A stretch of DNA of 64,000 bases, from assembly GCA_921293015.1 (NCBI GenBank), contig OV121097.1, positions 32,551,929-32,615,928 of the forward strand. The letters run 5' to 3'. Both the position numbers and the translations under genes were made by a program. The stretch is from Phorcus lineatus (Eukaryota > Mollusca > Gastropoda > Trochida > Trochidae). The notes under the pieces were generated by a model, which worked only from the letters and a program-made list of their open reading frames with translations, did no database searches and had not been told where the DNA came from. Positions 58,101-64,000 of this stretch are shown in pieces; the stretch's first letter is position 1; every line of letters starts with the position of its first letter.

Positions 58101-59757
58101 GTCGCCTGGGTTGTGGTTGCATGTGCAACAGGACATGGAGGTAGGTCACCGCCTCTTATTTGGACACATGTTGGGGTTGGTGTTGGGTTGGACGCTGCTT
58201 GGAGATAGGTCACAAGCTCTTACTGTAACTCATGGTGGGGTTGGTGTTTGGTTTGGCACCACCTGAATGATGGTAGAATCTGAAACAGGTCGTTGAGGTA
58301 GGTCACAAGCTCTTACTGAAACTCATGGTGGGGTTGGTGTTCGGTTTGGCACCACTTGACTGTTGGTAGCTTGTGCACAAGGACTCTGACTCATGGTGGG
58401 GTTTAAAAGTTTTTGCTGGGTTGGGCGCCACCTGAAAGCGATAGCATGTGCAACAAGACATAGAGGTGGGTCACAAATCAAAACAAAATAAGTCGGGCAC
58501 CATGGAGGCTGGGCATCACTAGGGTTGTGGTTGCATATGCAACGAGTTGTTGAGGTAGTTCTCTCGAGTACTCAACTACACATGGAAACCCTATCGGTCA
58601 CACTCCCTAAGTCTTACTGTGAGTCACCCGGATAGTGTTCACAAGGGCAGCAAAACATGGAGGTTGGGTTACATCTGGGGACACACAGTCAAGGAGATAG
58701 GCATTGCCTTGGCGGTGATCTCAGATGACCTAGAGAAAGGTCAAATCCTTTTAGACTGACACTAACATAGGCGTAGGAACACTTCCCCCCCTGGGGTTTC
58801 AAACATTTAATCAACGTTAGTCATCTTTAATACAGTGTCACCTGTTACCTGTAACGGTGGTACGTTACAGTCCAAATGTCAATATGTCAACTTACCGAAG
58901 CTTTGGATTCTATCATTAATGGAATTAAACACGTTATTTTTTTTATTTTACCTGAGAGAATTAAAAACATGTCTTCATCTCAATTATAGTGCTTAAAATT
59001 AATTTTCAAAATGTAAAAACCTACAAATAAAGTTCTATTGCAATGCTTACAGTCATGATCTACTGATCTATGTTTTAAGTTTATGTAATTTTTAACAGTC
59101 TTCTGTTGTGGCTAAAAAAAATCCTCCATCTCAGGATTTGTGAACACGCTGCTATCATGGAAGGCGTTGATCCCGCTGAGTAAACTGACATACTGTGCGT
59201 ACCTGGTGCATCCGGTCATCATGTTCTACTACTTCCTCAGTCGCCAGACCACCGTCTATGTCACCGACACCACCATGGTGAGCTCCCAACGTTATGGCAG
59301 TCTACATTGCCACTATTACTCACGGCCACTTATAACAGAATAATTTTGTTTACTTATCTACTTTATTTGTTTTGACATAATTGGTCATGTCAATTATGAA
59401 TGTGATGTGATTTTATATGCTTTTTTTACTGTAATATTTTTCTCAGATAATAAAAATAAAAAGAGTATTCAAATAGTCCCTGATCTCTGATCCAAAACTT
59501 AATAATTGATAATAGGAGCAACAAATTTGACGGCACTTCAGCAGGTTACATGTTATCCGACTCTGATATTACCTATGGTGATGATATCAAACAACAACTG
59601 CCATGAAGCTACAATCAAATATTCTACCTTTTTTCAGATCTATCTATTCTTTGGCAACCTAGTGGCATCCTATATGGTCGCAACTGTCGTCACGCTGGTG
59701 TTTGAATCTCCAGTGCTAGGCTTGGAGAGAGCTATTCTCAAGAGGGAAAGGAAATGA
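31166..59757 (+). CDS. NRF-6-like (nose resistant to fluoxetine) membrane acyltransferase, 16 exons
   Basis: Exons: 31166-31343, 37408-37542, 38176-38336, 39925-40000, 47411-47501, 48257-48537, 49058-49231, 50196-50292, 51017-51109, 51851-52013, 55259-55338, 55671-55760, 56730-56856, 57954-58140, 59135-59277 and 59638-59757. The lengths sum to 2196 nt, with all phases consistent and GT-AG at every intron (731 residues). Parts: a signal peptide (LPYLVLFVSLHLCYG, about 10-24; a second ATG two codons downstream is possible); a Cys-rich extracellular NRF domain (DSFGKPGSGLL, WLGSYDEC, KYCLAA, LGTCFPSSCND; about 55-185); a first membrane helix near 212; then the acyltransferase-3 domain (about 320-720) with RAVHGIRFLSMTWVILGHTY, SVDTFFVLSGLL, CMGWAWYLANDMQFYVLSPL, YYVKPYCRMGPYIVG and SKLTYCAYLVHPV. 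In C. elegans the family acts in lipid or drug transport and uptake. The substrate here is unknown. Confidence 0.9.
33118..33945. repeat. 828-bp direct repeat, left copy (LTR-like)
   Basis: Nearly identical to 35541-36368, with the same length and one substitution noticed (GTTTGT/GCTTGT near 33660). It contains a 10-bp hairpin (CTCCAGGGGC/GCCCCTGGAG at 33320-33329 and 33355-33364) followed by a short (CTAACT)n run. The ends are AAGCTG...ATGATA rather than TG...CA, so it is not a canonical LTR. It lies in intron 1 of the NRF-6-like gene. Confidence 0.75.
33946..35540. mobile_element. internal region between the LTR-like repeats
   Basis: 1595 bp without an intact retroviral-type gene. The longest open frame is about 100 codons (minus strand, 34564-34866) and shows no RT, protease or integrase motif. 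Two further partial copies of the 'AGCTGGATGATCCCTCCAGG' block lie near 35239 and 35389, suggesting that an earlier repeat end has been shuffled inside. It is best described as a non-autonomous LTR-like element. Confidence 0.4.
35541..36368. repeat. 828-bp direct repeat, right copy (LTR-like)
   Basis: Partner of 33118-33945. Near identity implies recent insertion or duplication. A possible short target duplication (ATCACAA just left of the left repeat, and two bases beyond the right repeat) is imperfectly placed, so the insertion mechanism is unresolved. Confidence 0.75.
37607..38063. mobile_element. MITE related to family 2
   Basis: TTAA occurs at 37603-37606 and 38064-38067. The right end 'TTTCGTTTCCACAAAAAATACCCC' is shared with the element at 29.76-30.18 kb, but the terminal repeats are diverged. 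It lies in intron 2 of the NRF-6-like gene. Confidence 0.5.
38850..39205. repeat. MITE family 3, copy 1
   Basis: Shares 'AAACACCTCATT', 'AACCCGATTATCCA', 'AAGATTGCCTT' and the right end 'CTACTGCCCCTTTAA' with the segment at 39.54-39.91 kb. The left end is unclear. Intron 3 of the NRF-6-like gene. Confidence 0.5.
39540..39906. repeat. MITE family 3, copy 2
   Basis: The left end reads AAAGGGGCAGTGGCAC and the right end CCATTGCCCCTTTAA, which are inverted-repeat-like termini. The interior is alignable with 38850-39205. It ends only ~20 bp before exon 4 of the NRF-6-like gene (39925), close to the polypyrimidine tract. Confidence 0.55.
40068..40296 (-). repeat. tRNA-derived SINE, minus orientation
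   Basis: The reverse complement starts with a tRNA-like head (GTGGGATAGTGATTGGTCAGCG) followed by the body words GGGGCTTGGCAACTTTGTCTG and GGTTTGGGTGCAATGC. It is truncated at the 3' end. It lies just inside intron 4, 70 bp after exon 4. Confidence 0.75.
40790..40965 (+). repeat. DIRS left inverted terminal repeat
   Basis: Starts ACCTCTAAACTTATATGC and ends GAGCTCACTTTCTTGT. Its reverse complement is at 46876-47055. The outermost ~20 bases (40772-40790) are not shared with the right end, as is usual in DIRS elements. Confidence 0.85.
41795..43455 (+). pseudogene. DIRS gag-like ORF with internal frameshift
   Basis: Starts MSNSKKCEGCHKFM. The N-terminal Cys/His cluster is C-x2-C, PHPC-C-x2-C, C, then C-x2-C within the first ~50 residues. 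The frame runs to a stop at 43027. The C-terminal part (LGDAVLDLDRQLLWMD..., ending in a GRGRGRG basic tail) continues in another frame from about 42960 to 43455. The change from frame 2 to frame 1 lies between about 42930 and 42994, with no convincing slippery heptamer, so a 1-2 bp indel is the likelier explanation. Role: nucleic-acid-binding capsid-like protein of the element. Confidence 0.65.
42569..42750 (+). repeat. 18-bp repeats in the DIRS gag frame (RPVDNQ units)
   Basis: About nine or ten hexapeptide units (RPVDNQ, RPMDNQ, RPVENQ and variants) are encoded by near-identical 18-bp units, CGGCCCGTGGACAACCAG. Because the unit is a multiple of three, unit number can vary without breaking the frame. 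Confidence 0.85.
43376..45592 (+). CDS. DIRS reverse transcriptase / RNase H polyprotein
   Basis: An intact 738-codon frame; the true start is uncertain because it overlaps the gag end. Motifs in order: GGRLQQFAVNW and DPWILSVVSQGY (typical DIRS lead-in); RT blocks PKKDTDELRMIIDLKNLN, DWMVSLDLRDAY, LPFGISIAPWLFTR and YLDDFLL (catalytic Asp pair near 44150); RNase H with TDASIVGWGAHL, NQLEML, SDNTTVVAYVN and ADSLSR (all four acidic residues present). A C-terminal DLFATSLN...DPRAFAVDAM...APAWPNRPWYPDLL segment matches the region assigned to a Dam-like methyltransferase in DIRS elements. The last ~80 codons overlap the recombinase frame. Confidence 0.85.
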   Translation: MTGTLARTQRLARVVAEAEAGASSGFDRQAPLYDQISTLVRPPIFPLNVFPGQVGGRLQQFAVNWPIVSDDPWILSVVSQGYRLIFHSFPPVTFFPEGPRFHLSGPPLVAAEEAIQKLLVKDAVIELDPKTVSKGFYSPIFLVPKKDTDELRMIIDLKNLNRNFLQRPPHFRMESIPALKLALRPGDWMVSLDLRDAYLHVPIHPASQKYLRFAVNGRLFQFKVLPFGISIAPWLFTRITAPVLSFLHSRSIRIHGYLDDFLLPDQSHQGLEENRDLAVYTLEHLGFIVHPEKSDFIPNQRVKYIGAIFDTGISKILPPEDRVMVARNLIRSMAQSPQTLRQWMSLLGRLTSMQDLTNRGRLRLRHFQCWINSVRSLELSTVCCPPPEILRSLHWWFQDQNVLQGVQLVPFVQDVLLVTDASIVGWGAHLMDQMFQGTWSREEAPLHINQLEMLAVWKSLQFWQNQLRGKKVMLASDNTTVVAYVNRQGGTRSKGMLDLCLQLFDWIDKNGCQIRARHIPGHLNVLADSLSRPNQIQSTEWTLHPTSFQMVADLWESPMIDLFATSLNTQLPVYVSPVPDPRAFAVDAMSISWDGLLAYAFPPPALVPAVLEKARRHSCVIILIAPAWPNRPWYPDLLMSSTHPAVELPVFQTLLRQPRSDRFHRNPESLHLHAWRLSNVTSGEVGFLKKSQKQFGEASGLRLLPSMTADTVNSPSGSSNSSLMLLSPSHSSLSSCSF
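45380..46472 (+). pseudogene. DIRS tyrosine recombinase, frameshifted
   Basis: In the frame that overlaps the end of the RT frame, the core-binding part begins near VIERNLRRSGLS. SWKTAFLLALASASRVSELHAL carries the first catalytic Arg. The frame should continue into the H-x-x-R box, but HEIRAW (His and second Arg) and FYLRDV (nucleophile Tyr) are read only in a different frame from 46266 to 46472. A shift therefore lies between about 46200 and 46266, inside the catalytic domain, and this copy cannot make a full recombinase. The same frame is open upstream from 43567, but that part is probably a shadow of the RT frame. Confidence 0.75.
46728..46815 (+). repeat. DIRS internal complementary region
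   Basis: The first ~37 bases (GCATATAAGTTTAGAGGTAG..., to 46764) are the complement of the element's left outer end (40772-40808). The next ~55 bases (46760-46815) are the complement of the right outer end (47036-47093). The ICR thus spells the two ends joined together, which is the template expected for completing the ends through a circular intermediate. Confidence 0.8.
46876..47055 (+). repeat. DIRS right inverted terminal repeat
   Basis: Reverse complement of 40790-40965 over ~176 bp, followed by ~40 bp of right-specific terminal sequence (to 47093) that matches the second half of the ICR. Confidence 0.85.
50458..50685 (+). repeat. tRNA-derived SINE, head-truncated
   Basis: Begins at CCGCCAGAGGCTCGG (just after where the B box should be) and runs through GCAATGCTACACTGAATTTC to the GAAATACTCTTGAAA tail. 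Intron 8 of the NRF-6-like gene. Confidence 0.75.
51789..51898 (+). repeat. 52-bp tandem duplication of the exon 10 acceptor
   Basis: TTTGTTACAG|ACTGACGGCTCC occurs twice, with exon starts at 51799 and 51851. The unit includes the acceptor and the first ~40 coding bases. Only the downstream acceptor keeps the frame. The upstream one shifts it, because 52 is not a multiple of three, and leads to a stop. Confidence 0.85.
52217..52545 (+). repeat. tRNA-derived SINE, full-length copy
   Basis: The best copy in the window. The head is tRNA-like, with an A-box-like TAGCGCATTGGTTAGCGCG and a B-box-like GGTTTGAATCC (52274-52284). The body includes GGTTTGGGTGCAATGCTACAC and GCTCGCAGGTTTCACCGCAA, and the tail is CACCTCACCTC. 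At least six other copies in the window share parts of it. Confidence 0.85.
52690..53320. repeat. degenerate ~150-bp tandem array
   Basis: About four units with the order 'GATGGGGATTCTAATTTATAG', 'TTTGGTGACCCTGTGA', 'TAAGGGCCA...CACC', 'CTGAAAACC', 'TTTTCTCCAGAA' and 'AAGCTGAAACC...GTACA'. Related single units occur at 28.7, 29.5, 57.2-57.6 and 63.05-63.2 kb, so this is a genome-wide family. Intron 10 of the NRF-6-like gene. Confidence 0.7.
53480..54120 (-). pseudogene. LINE (non-LTR retrotransposon) 3'-end fragment
   Basis: The minus strand reads HLWLNDNIEIDGKPILVYHNATRVME (near 54100-54025) and, further on, HRFLPTNDLLLKMKYR followed by ACSFSKSEIESILHLFHECK (near 53750-53620). The 'C-x-F-C-x-x-E-x-E-S-x-x-HLF-x-x-C' zinc-finger pattern and the preceding 'LPTNDLL' are typical of the C-terminal region of LINE reverse transcriptases. 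Here the second Cys is Ser and the frame is interrupted between the blocks. Confidence 0.65.
54191..54360. repeat. 85-bp tandem duplication
   Basis: Two units starting AAAGTTTTAAGTATGTGTTG at 54191 and 54276, differing at only a few positions. It adjoins the LINE fragment in intron 10. Confidence 0.8.
54811..55130 (+). repeat. tRNA-derived SINE with head
   Basis: Head GTGGGTGAGATAGTGCAGTGGTTAGCAC with a B-box-like GGTTTGAATCCCACC, then the diverged body and the CATCTCACCTCATC tail. Intron 10, about 130 bp before exon 11. Confidence 0.8.
55425..55630 (+). repeat. tRNA-derived SINE, 5'-truncated
   Basis: Body and tail only (GGTTTTGGTGCAATGCTACACTG ... CTCTTGAATGCGTCATTAAAACC ... ACCTCACCTCA). 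It lies in the short intron 11, ending about 40 bp before exon 12. Confidence 0.75.
56590..56765 (+). repeat. 101-bp tandem duplication including the exon 13 acceptor and start
   Basis: GTCCTCAGAGTGAAAGTTTAA and the following acceptor plus AGGGCTTAAC and ACGATGTATTAC occur at 56590 and again at 56691. The true exon 13 uses the second copy (start 56730). The first copy has its own CTTTCAG acceptor (exon start 56629), but its frame meets TAA after about 20 codons. Confidence 0.8.
57185..57640. repeat. diverged copies of the ~150-bp repeat family
   Basis: Contains 'GAGGCCTCAGAAAGCTCAAATC.TGTGTACAGACACATTG', 'TAAATTTGACTCTGTGGCCC' and 'ACTAATAAGGGCTTTGGGCC', related to the 52.7-53.3 kb array. 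Intron 13. Confidence 0.5.
58077..58560 (+). repeat. degenerate array derived from the exon 14 3' end and splice donor
   Basis: The last ~60 bases of exon 14 plus the donor (CATGGGGGGTGGGCGTCGCC ... GGACATGGAG|GTAGGTCAC) are echoed downstream at about 58170, 58222, 58316, 58388 and 58492. These echoes keep words such as 'CATGGTGGGGTTGGTGTT', 'GGCACCACCTGA', 'GCATGTGCAAC' and 'GAGGTAGGTCACAAGCTCTTACT'. Several copies retain a GTAGGT or GTGGGT donor-like site. Unit length varies (roughly 70-100 bp). Confidence 0.65.
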
Positions 59758-61000
59758 TTTTCTCATCCACAGAGTCGTCAACAATCATCTTCTGAAATAC
59801 CATGTTTATGATTCTGCTAATGACCATGAATAGTGCATAAAATAATCTTGAAATCAAGCCAGCAACACAGTGATATTTTGTCAATTTACAGTGGCAAATG
59901 CTGGGATTCAGGAGGTTTGTCTTCTTTGTGGAATTCATAAGGAAATACAGTAGAACACGGATATAACAAACTCGGATAGAGCGCAAAAAAAATTAAGTCC
60001 CGTCAAGATGATCCAAGATGGTGGCCAAATGCTAATAGCAAACACCGGATATAGCAAACAAAATTCGTTGGTCCCCTCGAGTTCGTTACATCTGTGTTCT
60101 TCTGTATTGACTATAAATCGGATGACCCCCCAGGGTGAATTCGACCCTCTTTTCAAAAGGTGAACCCCCTGCAAATTTCTGCATCTGCCATTGAATTAGG
60201 ATGGCATTAGCATAATGATAAGGTAAAATGTTGAAATGTTATGTGTCTGAAGCAAATTTTACCCCGAAGGCATCATTTTATACACCGACATATGTCAAAC
60301 TTGGTTGTCAAATCACATATTCTAAGTATACAAATTGTGGATTTGATAAACTTTCAATGTGATTCAAAAAATGTTTCAACATACCTCAAACCAATTTTGT
60401 TTTTAAGTTGGAATTATATAAGTATAAAATGTACTGCTCCTTCATCCATTTTTTGTGTATGCAAAGAAGGACAATTCCTAAGAAAGAGTGTAAAAGAAGA
60501 CTTGGTCTTCAACCATAAATTTTTTTGCCACATATCACAGGTTTTAAGAGTCTTTATTGTACATTTACATATAAAAAATTTTTTTATATATTTTATTTTT
60601 AATATCGTTTTAACACTTTGATTCATTTTTACAAGTTGTCCTAGCTTGTGAGTTGTAATCAGATTTAAGTCTTAACTCAATAGTTGCATAAGAATATACT
60701 GTATACTACTCAGTAAGTGGCCTCTACCTACCGGTGACCCCAAGTTTTAACTAACACAAAAAATGGCCCCTCCTTCTCATAATTTTCCATGTGTGATAGT
60801 GCTAGGCAGTTTCATTGTAAGCTTGAGTCTCACTCTTTCTTCAAATAGTCAAAAAGCTGCATTTAAAGTATACCTCTTAGATCTGTCGAATGTCTTTTTA
60901 TAACATAGATCTGGTGGCTAGCAAAACTTTAACGGCTTAATCAATCATATCCTGATAGCAGAAATTGTTCTTTTATTATCTTGTGATTACTGTGAATACA
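59758..61000. other. 3' flank of the NRF-6-like gene
   Basis: No gene recognised. The stretch at 59.95-60.10 kb ('GGATATAACAAACTCGGATAGAGC', 'ACCGGATATAGCAAACAAAATTCG') looks like a dispersed repeat. I saw no clear polyadenylation hexamer close to the stop codon, so the 3' UTR end is undefined. Confidence 0.35.
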
Positions 61001-61188
61001 TTTTATTAAAACCACCCTCTTTTCAATTTTCTAAGAGTCTTGGTGTTTATTGCGTCGATTATGTCAGATTCTTCTCCTCTACCGACACATTTCTTCATTT
61101 TCCATACTTTGTAACTCAACGGTTCTTGAGCCAGTCTCATGAAAGCTTCATGTTTATCCCACGGCTTTCCATAGACCTTGGCATCCAT
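61001..61188 (-). CDS. unrecognised 60-codon ORF ending next to AATAAA (minus strand)
   Basis: Starts MDAKVYGKPW and ends LRKLKRGWF, then a stop. On the minus strand an AATAAA follows within ~5 bases of the stop (TTTATT at 61001-61006). The composition is protein-like (charged, with MKKCVGRGEESD). An in-frame TAA lies three codons upstream of the ATG. I do not recognise the family. It could be the last piece of a decayed retrocopy together with the interrupted minus-strand coding-like sequence from 61.2 to 62.0 kb, or chance. Confidence 0.2.
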
Positions 61189-61189
61189 T

Positions 61190-64000
61190 TGTTTTTATAT
61201 TTAACTCTTCAAAGGTAACTGACTCTTAAGACTCTTTTGATTCTCTTTCAGTGTAACAAGTTCTTGTCCCTTCAAATTTTCCGATATATCTTTTTTTGTG
61301 GATTTTTTTTATTTTCTGTTTCTTTTCAAGTGCTTATCCACACTTTTGATAACATATTTTGGTTTCAATCCTTCAAACAGTTATTTCTGTAGTTTTGCTT
61401 AAGCATGAGTTAATCTCTGTGTACTGTCATGTCTGAATTGGATCTGTAGATTCTCTGTGTTATTCATCATACTGCTCCAAGAGCTGATATTTTTTGTAGA
61501 TTCAGGTCTGTAGACCTTAAACTTTCAAGTTCTGTTCTTTATATTTTCAAGTCAAATTGTTTCTTTGCTCATTTGCAGAATCAGGGATTTTGAATAAGGA
61601 GGGGTTCTACCCTTCTCTAAGCCAGTGGAAACTTGATTGACAAAAAGCACATCTGGTTATTCCTCCATACTTATCTTATGTATGGTCGTGTGTCCCTCTA
61701 GTGACTTGTCTGTCATCTTGTGGAGTTTATTTCTTGGTTCAAATGAATGCATTGTCTGATGTTTACTGTCAATCCTCAAAGTTTCCAAACTATCTCAAGT
61801 TGTGATGCTTTAAATGAAAATTTTTTTCAGCAGCTGTTTATACCAAATGTCTTTCTCAAATTGAATGATTGTGCAATCTTGGAGTCTGAATGCAAGTTCA
61901 GGGTCAGGAGTTTCAAAATATAGCTTTTGCACATGCTATTTTTTCAAGTTCAATTAAATGTTCATTCATATGAGTTCCTTCTGTCCAGGATATCTGTCAA
62001 ACTGGATATACAGCTAGATGGGGAGTTGGACTTTAAACAATTTTATATAATTGTTCTTGAATTCTGCCAACAAATATCCCAACCCTAATTTATGGTTTTA
62101 TGTAAAATTTTATAACAAGTGATTTTAAGATAGCTATTTGATTTCATATTGAACTTGTGTTGTGTCATTTTCTGATGGCTCTTATTTACTTATAGACAAT
62201 CTGTCTTAATTAGTTTATATTCTGGAATGAAGAAGTCGGCACTTATGGCTCAAATATTAGTGGAGCTTAACAATAACTCACTAGAATGCAGAATTATAAT
62301 TGTCCATCTTAAGATCATATATCTGTGTAATTTAAGGCGCAGGGCTTATTTTGATCGCTTTACAAATGTCAAATTTGATTCATTAATCAATTTATTATTG
62401 GATGACAATAGTTGTTTGTATGTTAATTTGATATTATTGTAATTGAGAAGTATTTTTTTATTTTTTGTGTGTTTTATTTTCAGGTGCAATTTTGATACCT
62501 ATGTGAAAGAACTTTTGATTAAATTTTGTGTTTTGTTTCATTTTATTATATTTTTGTCAGAAAGAGATGTCTGTCAAACTTTATAACGCATAATAAGGAA
62601 CATATGTGTTATAGGCCTTCCATGGGTACTAGAGTTCTGGAGCCTCAGTTGGGCCCAGCTTGACTTAAATCCATTTTCTTGAATTCGAGGACTTAAAAAT
62701 AGATCCCTATTACTTATTTAAGTAATTATAGACTGTTTGTCTTTGGTATGTGAAGTAAGATGATCAACATGATTATATCGTGACATATCGGTCGACAGTA
62801 TTTCCTCCGGAGTACTTGAGTCCAATTTAAGTCTTAATGTTTCGGGTTATATTGATTCTTATCATAACATTTATTCACATATTTGTGTGTTTTAACAATT
62901 CAACTTGTTTATTCATCAGGTACTTTACAGATTTTCTTGTTGCTTGATCATACCAAATTTGCCAGATTGATTATCTTTACTTGAAAATTATATAATGATA
63001 ACCTATTTTCATGTTCTTCTCCAGAAGAAAATTACCTTGATAGCTGATACCTTGTGTAAAAACTTCTTACTAGATGGGGATTCTGATTAATAGTTTTGGT
63101 GACCCTATTAACCTTAAGAAGGGCCAGGGCCATCATTTAGGATCTGTTTTCAGCATAAAGCTATTATTCCAGAAAATGTACAAATACTGCTCAATGCAAG
63201 TTTATTGTCCTTTATGAAATAAACAATCAATGTTTACAATTCATAACTCGCAAAAGCAGTCTTCAGTTTGTCCTACTGAATGTTTTGAAATGATCTCCTT
63301 AATACAGATTGAAAGACAATTTATGACCCATAGCCATTACAATCATGGAACTTGTGGTATGATGAAAGTTTGTAGCTTTAATTAAGAAAGGGAGGTAACT
63401 CTGATTCATGCATGGAAGACCAAATTGCAAAGTGAAAAACTTCCTGTTCGACCTAGACAAACTTAAACTTGGGTGATATCATTACTTCCGAATTGTTATT
63501 CTATTGTATAGACTTTTGCAATATTCAGGTATGAAAATTTCAATGAATGAAATATCCATTTTAATATTCTTATAACTTGTGTAAATATTTTCTGTTGCTC
63601 ATTAAATTTACTTTATTTAATTCTCTTGTGTTTCTGTCCTCTTTTGATGTTGAATTGATGACCAAAATTCATTGTTTCATGAATGTGCTTTGATTAATTT
63701 GTGTAAACTTACTATAATCTAGGGTTGTTTTTTTACAATTTTGACACTTTTGAATTAAAGGACAAAAAGATGCATTTGTAAAACTTCCTGAATTCATTGT
63801 TATTCAACAATTGCAAATTAATTTTTAAAAAACGACTGTTTCAGAAATTTTACAAAATGCAAATATTTGATAAAAATAATAATGCTACTACTATTAATAA
63901 TGGTCCATTTAAATTGCACATTATCCATGCTCTTGGCACACCAATTTGGGTTTTTTTACCCAGAAGCCTCAAGGAATTGTACTTTTGATGCTGCGACCGT
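61190..64000. other. no convincing gene; possible decayed coding sequence and repeats
   Basis: Minus-strand frames from about 61.2 to 62.0 kb contain several protein-like blocks in changing frames (for example ENLKGQELVTLKENQKSLKSQL and LAFRLQDCTIIQFEKDIW), suggesting an old coiled-coil-type pseudogene, but no family was recognised. One member of the ~150-bp repeat family is at 63.05-63.20 kb. Otherwise AT-rich. Confidence 0.25.

Overview
The window is animal nuclear DNA. It is AT-rich, has genes split by GT-AG introns, polyadenylation signals and dense interspersed repeats, and shows no bacterial-type gene layout. A tRNA-derived SINE, a DIRS retrotransposon, a mariner fossil, many small TIR elements and repeats of a style familiar from mollusc genomes suggest a marine lophotrochozoan, probably a mollusc. 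The species cannot be named from sequence alone.

Layout. (1) 0.5-1.2 kb: last exon of a plus-strand gene that looks like the end of a secretin/adhesion-type seven-helix receptor. (2) 4.2-13.1 kb (minus) and 16.0-28.3 kb (plus): two complete, divergent, head-to-head copies of an RNA-binding protein gene. It resembles NF-kappa-B-repressing factor (NKRF): a Gly/Arg-rich N-terminus, four dsRBD-like repeats and a degenerate R3H-like C-terminus. Both copies keep the same four coding exons and intron phases (1005 and 1075 residues by my splicing). They also share two upstream non-coding exons, a split seven-codon uORF and an 84-nt block that is identical in both. The 2.9 kb between the two first exons holds a decayed mariner transposase and other debris. 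The plus copy carries a 2.4 kb piggyBac-like non-autonomous element in its first coding intron. (3) 31.2-59.8 kb (plus): a complete 16-exon gene for an NRF-6-like ('nose resistant to fluoxetine') membrane acyltransferase, 731 residues, with every intron phase consistent. Its introns hold most of the repeats: an LTR-like element with 828-bp direct repeats (intron 1), a 6.3 kb DIRS element (intron 4), SINEs, a LINE fossil and minisatellite-like arrays. (4) 59.8-64 kb: sequence without a convincing gene.

The most unusual points are the NKRF-like inverted pair with its conserved non-coding features; the NRF-6-like gene, in which three exon edges (exons 10, 13 and 14) have been tandemly duplicated to create decoy splice sites; and the DIRS copy, whose internal complementary region still records the joined ends of the circular intermediate although its gag and recombinase frames are broken.

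Gene models were made by reading splice sites and frames by eye. Family names come from motif recognition, not database searches.
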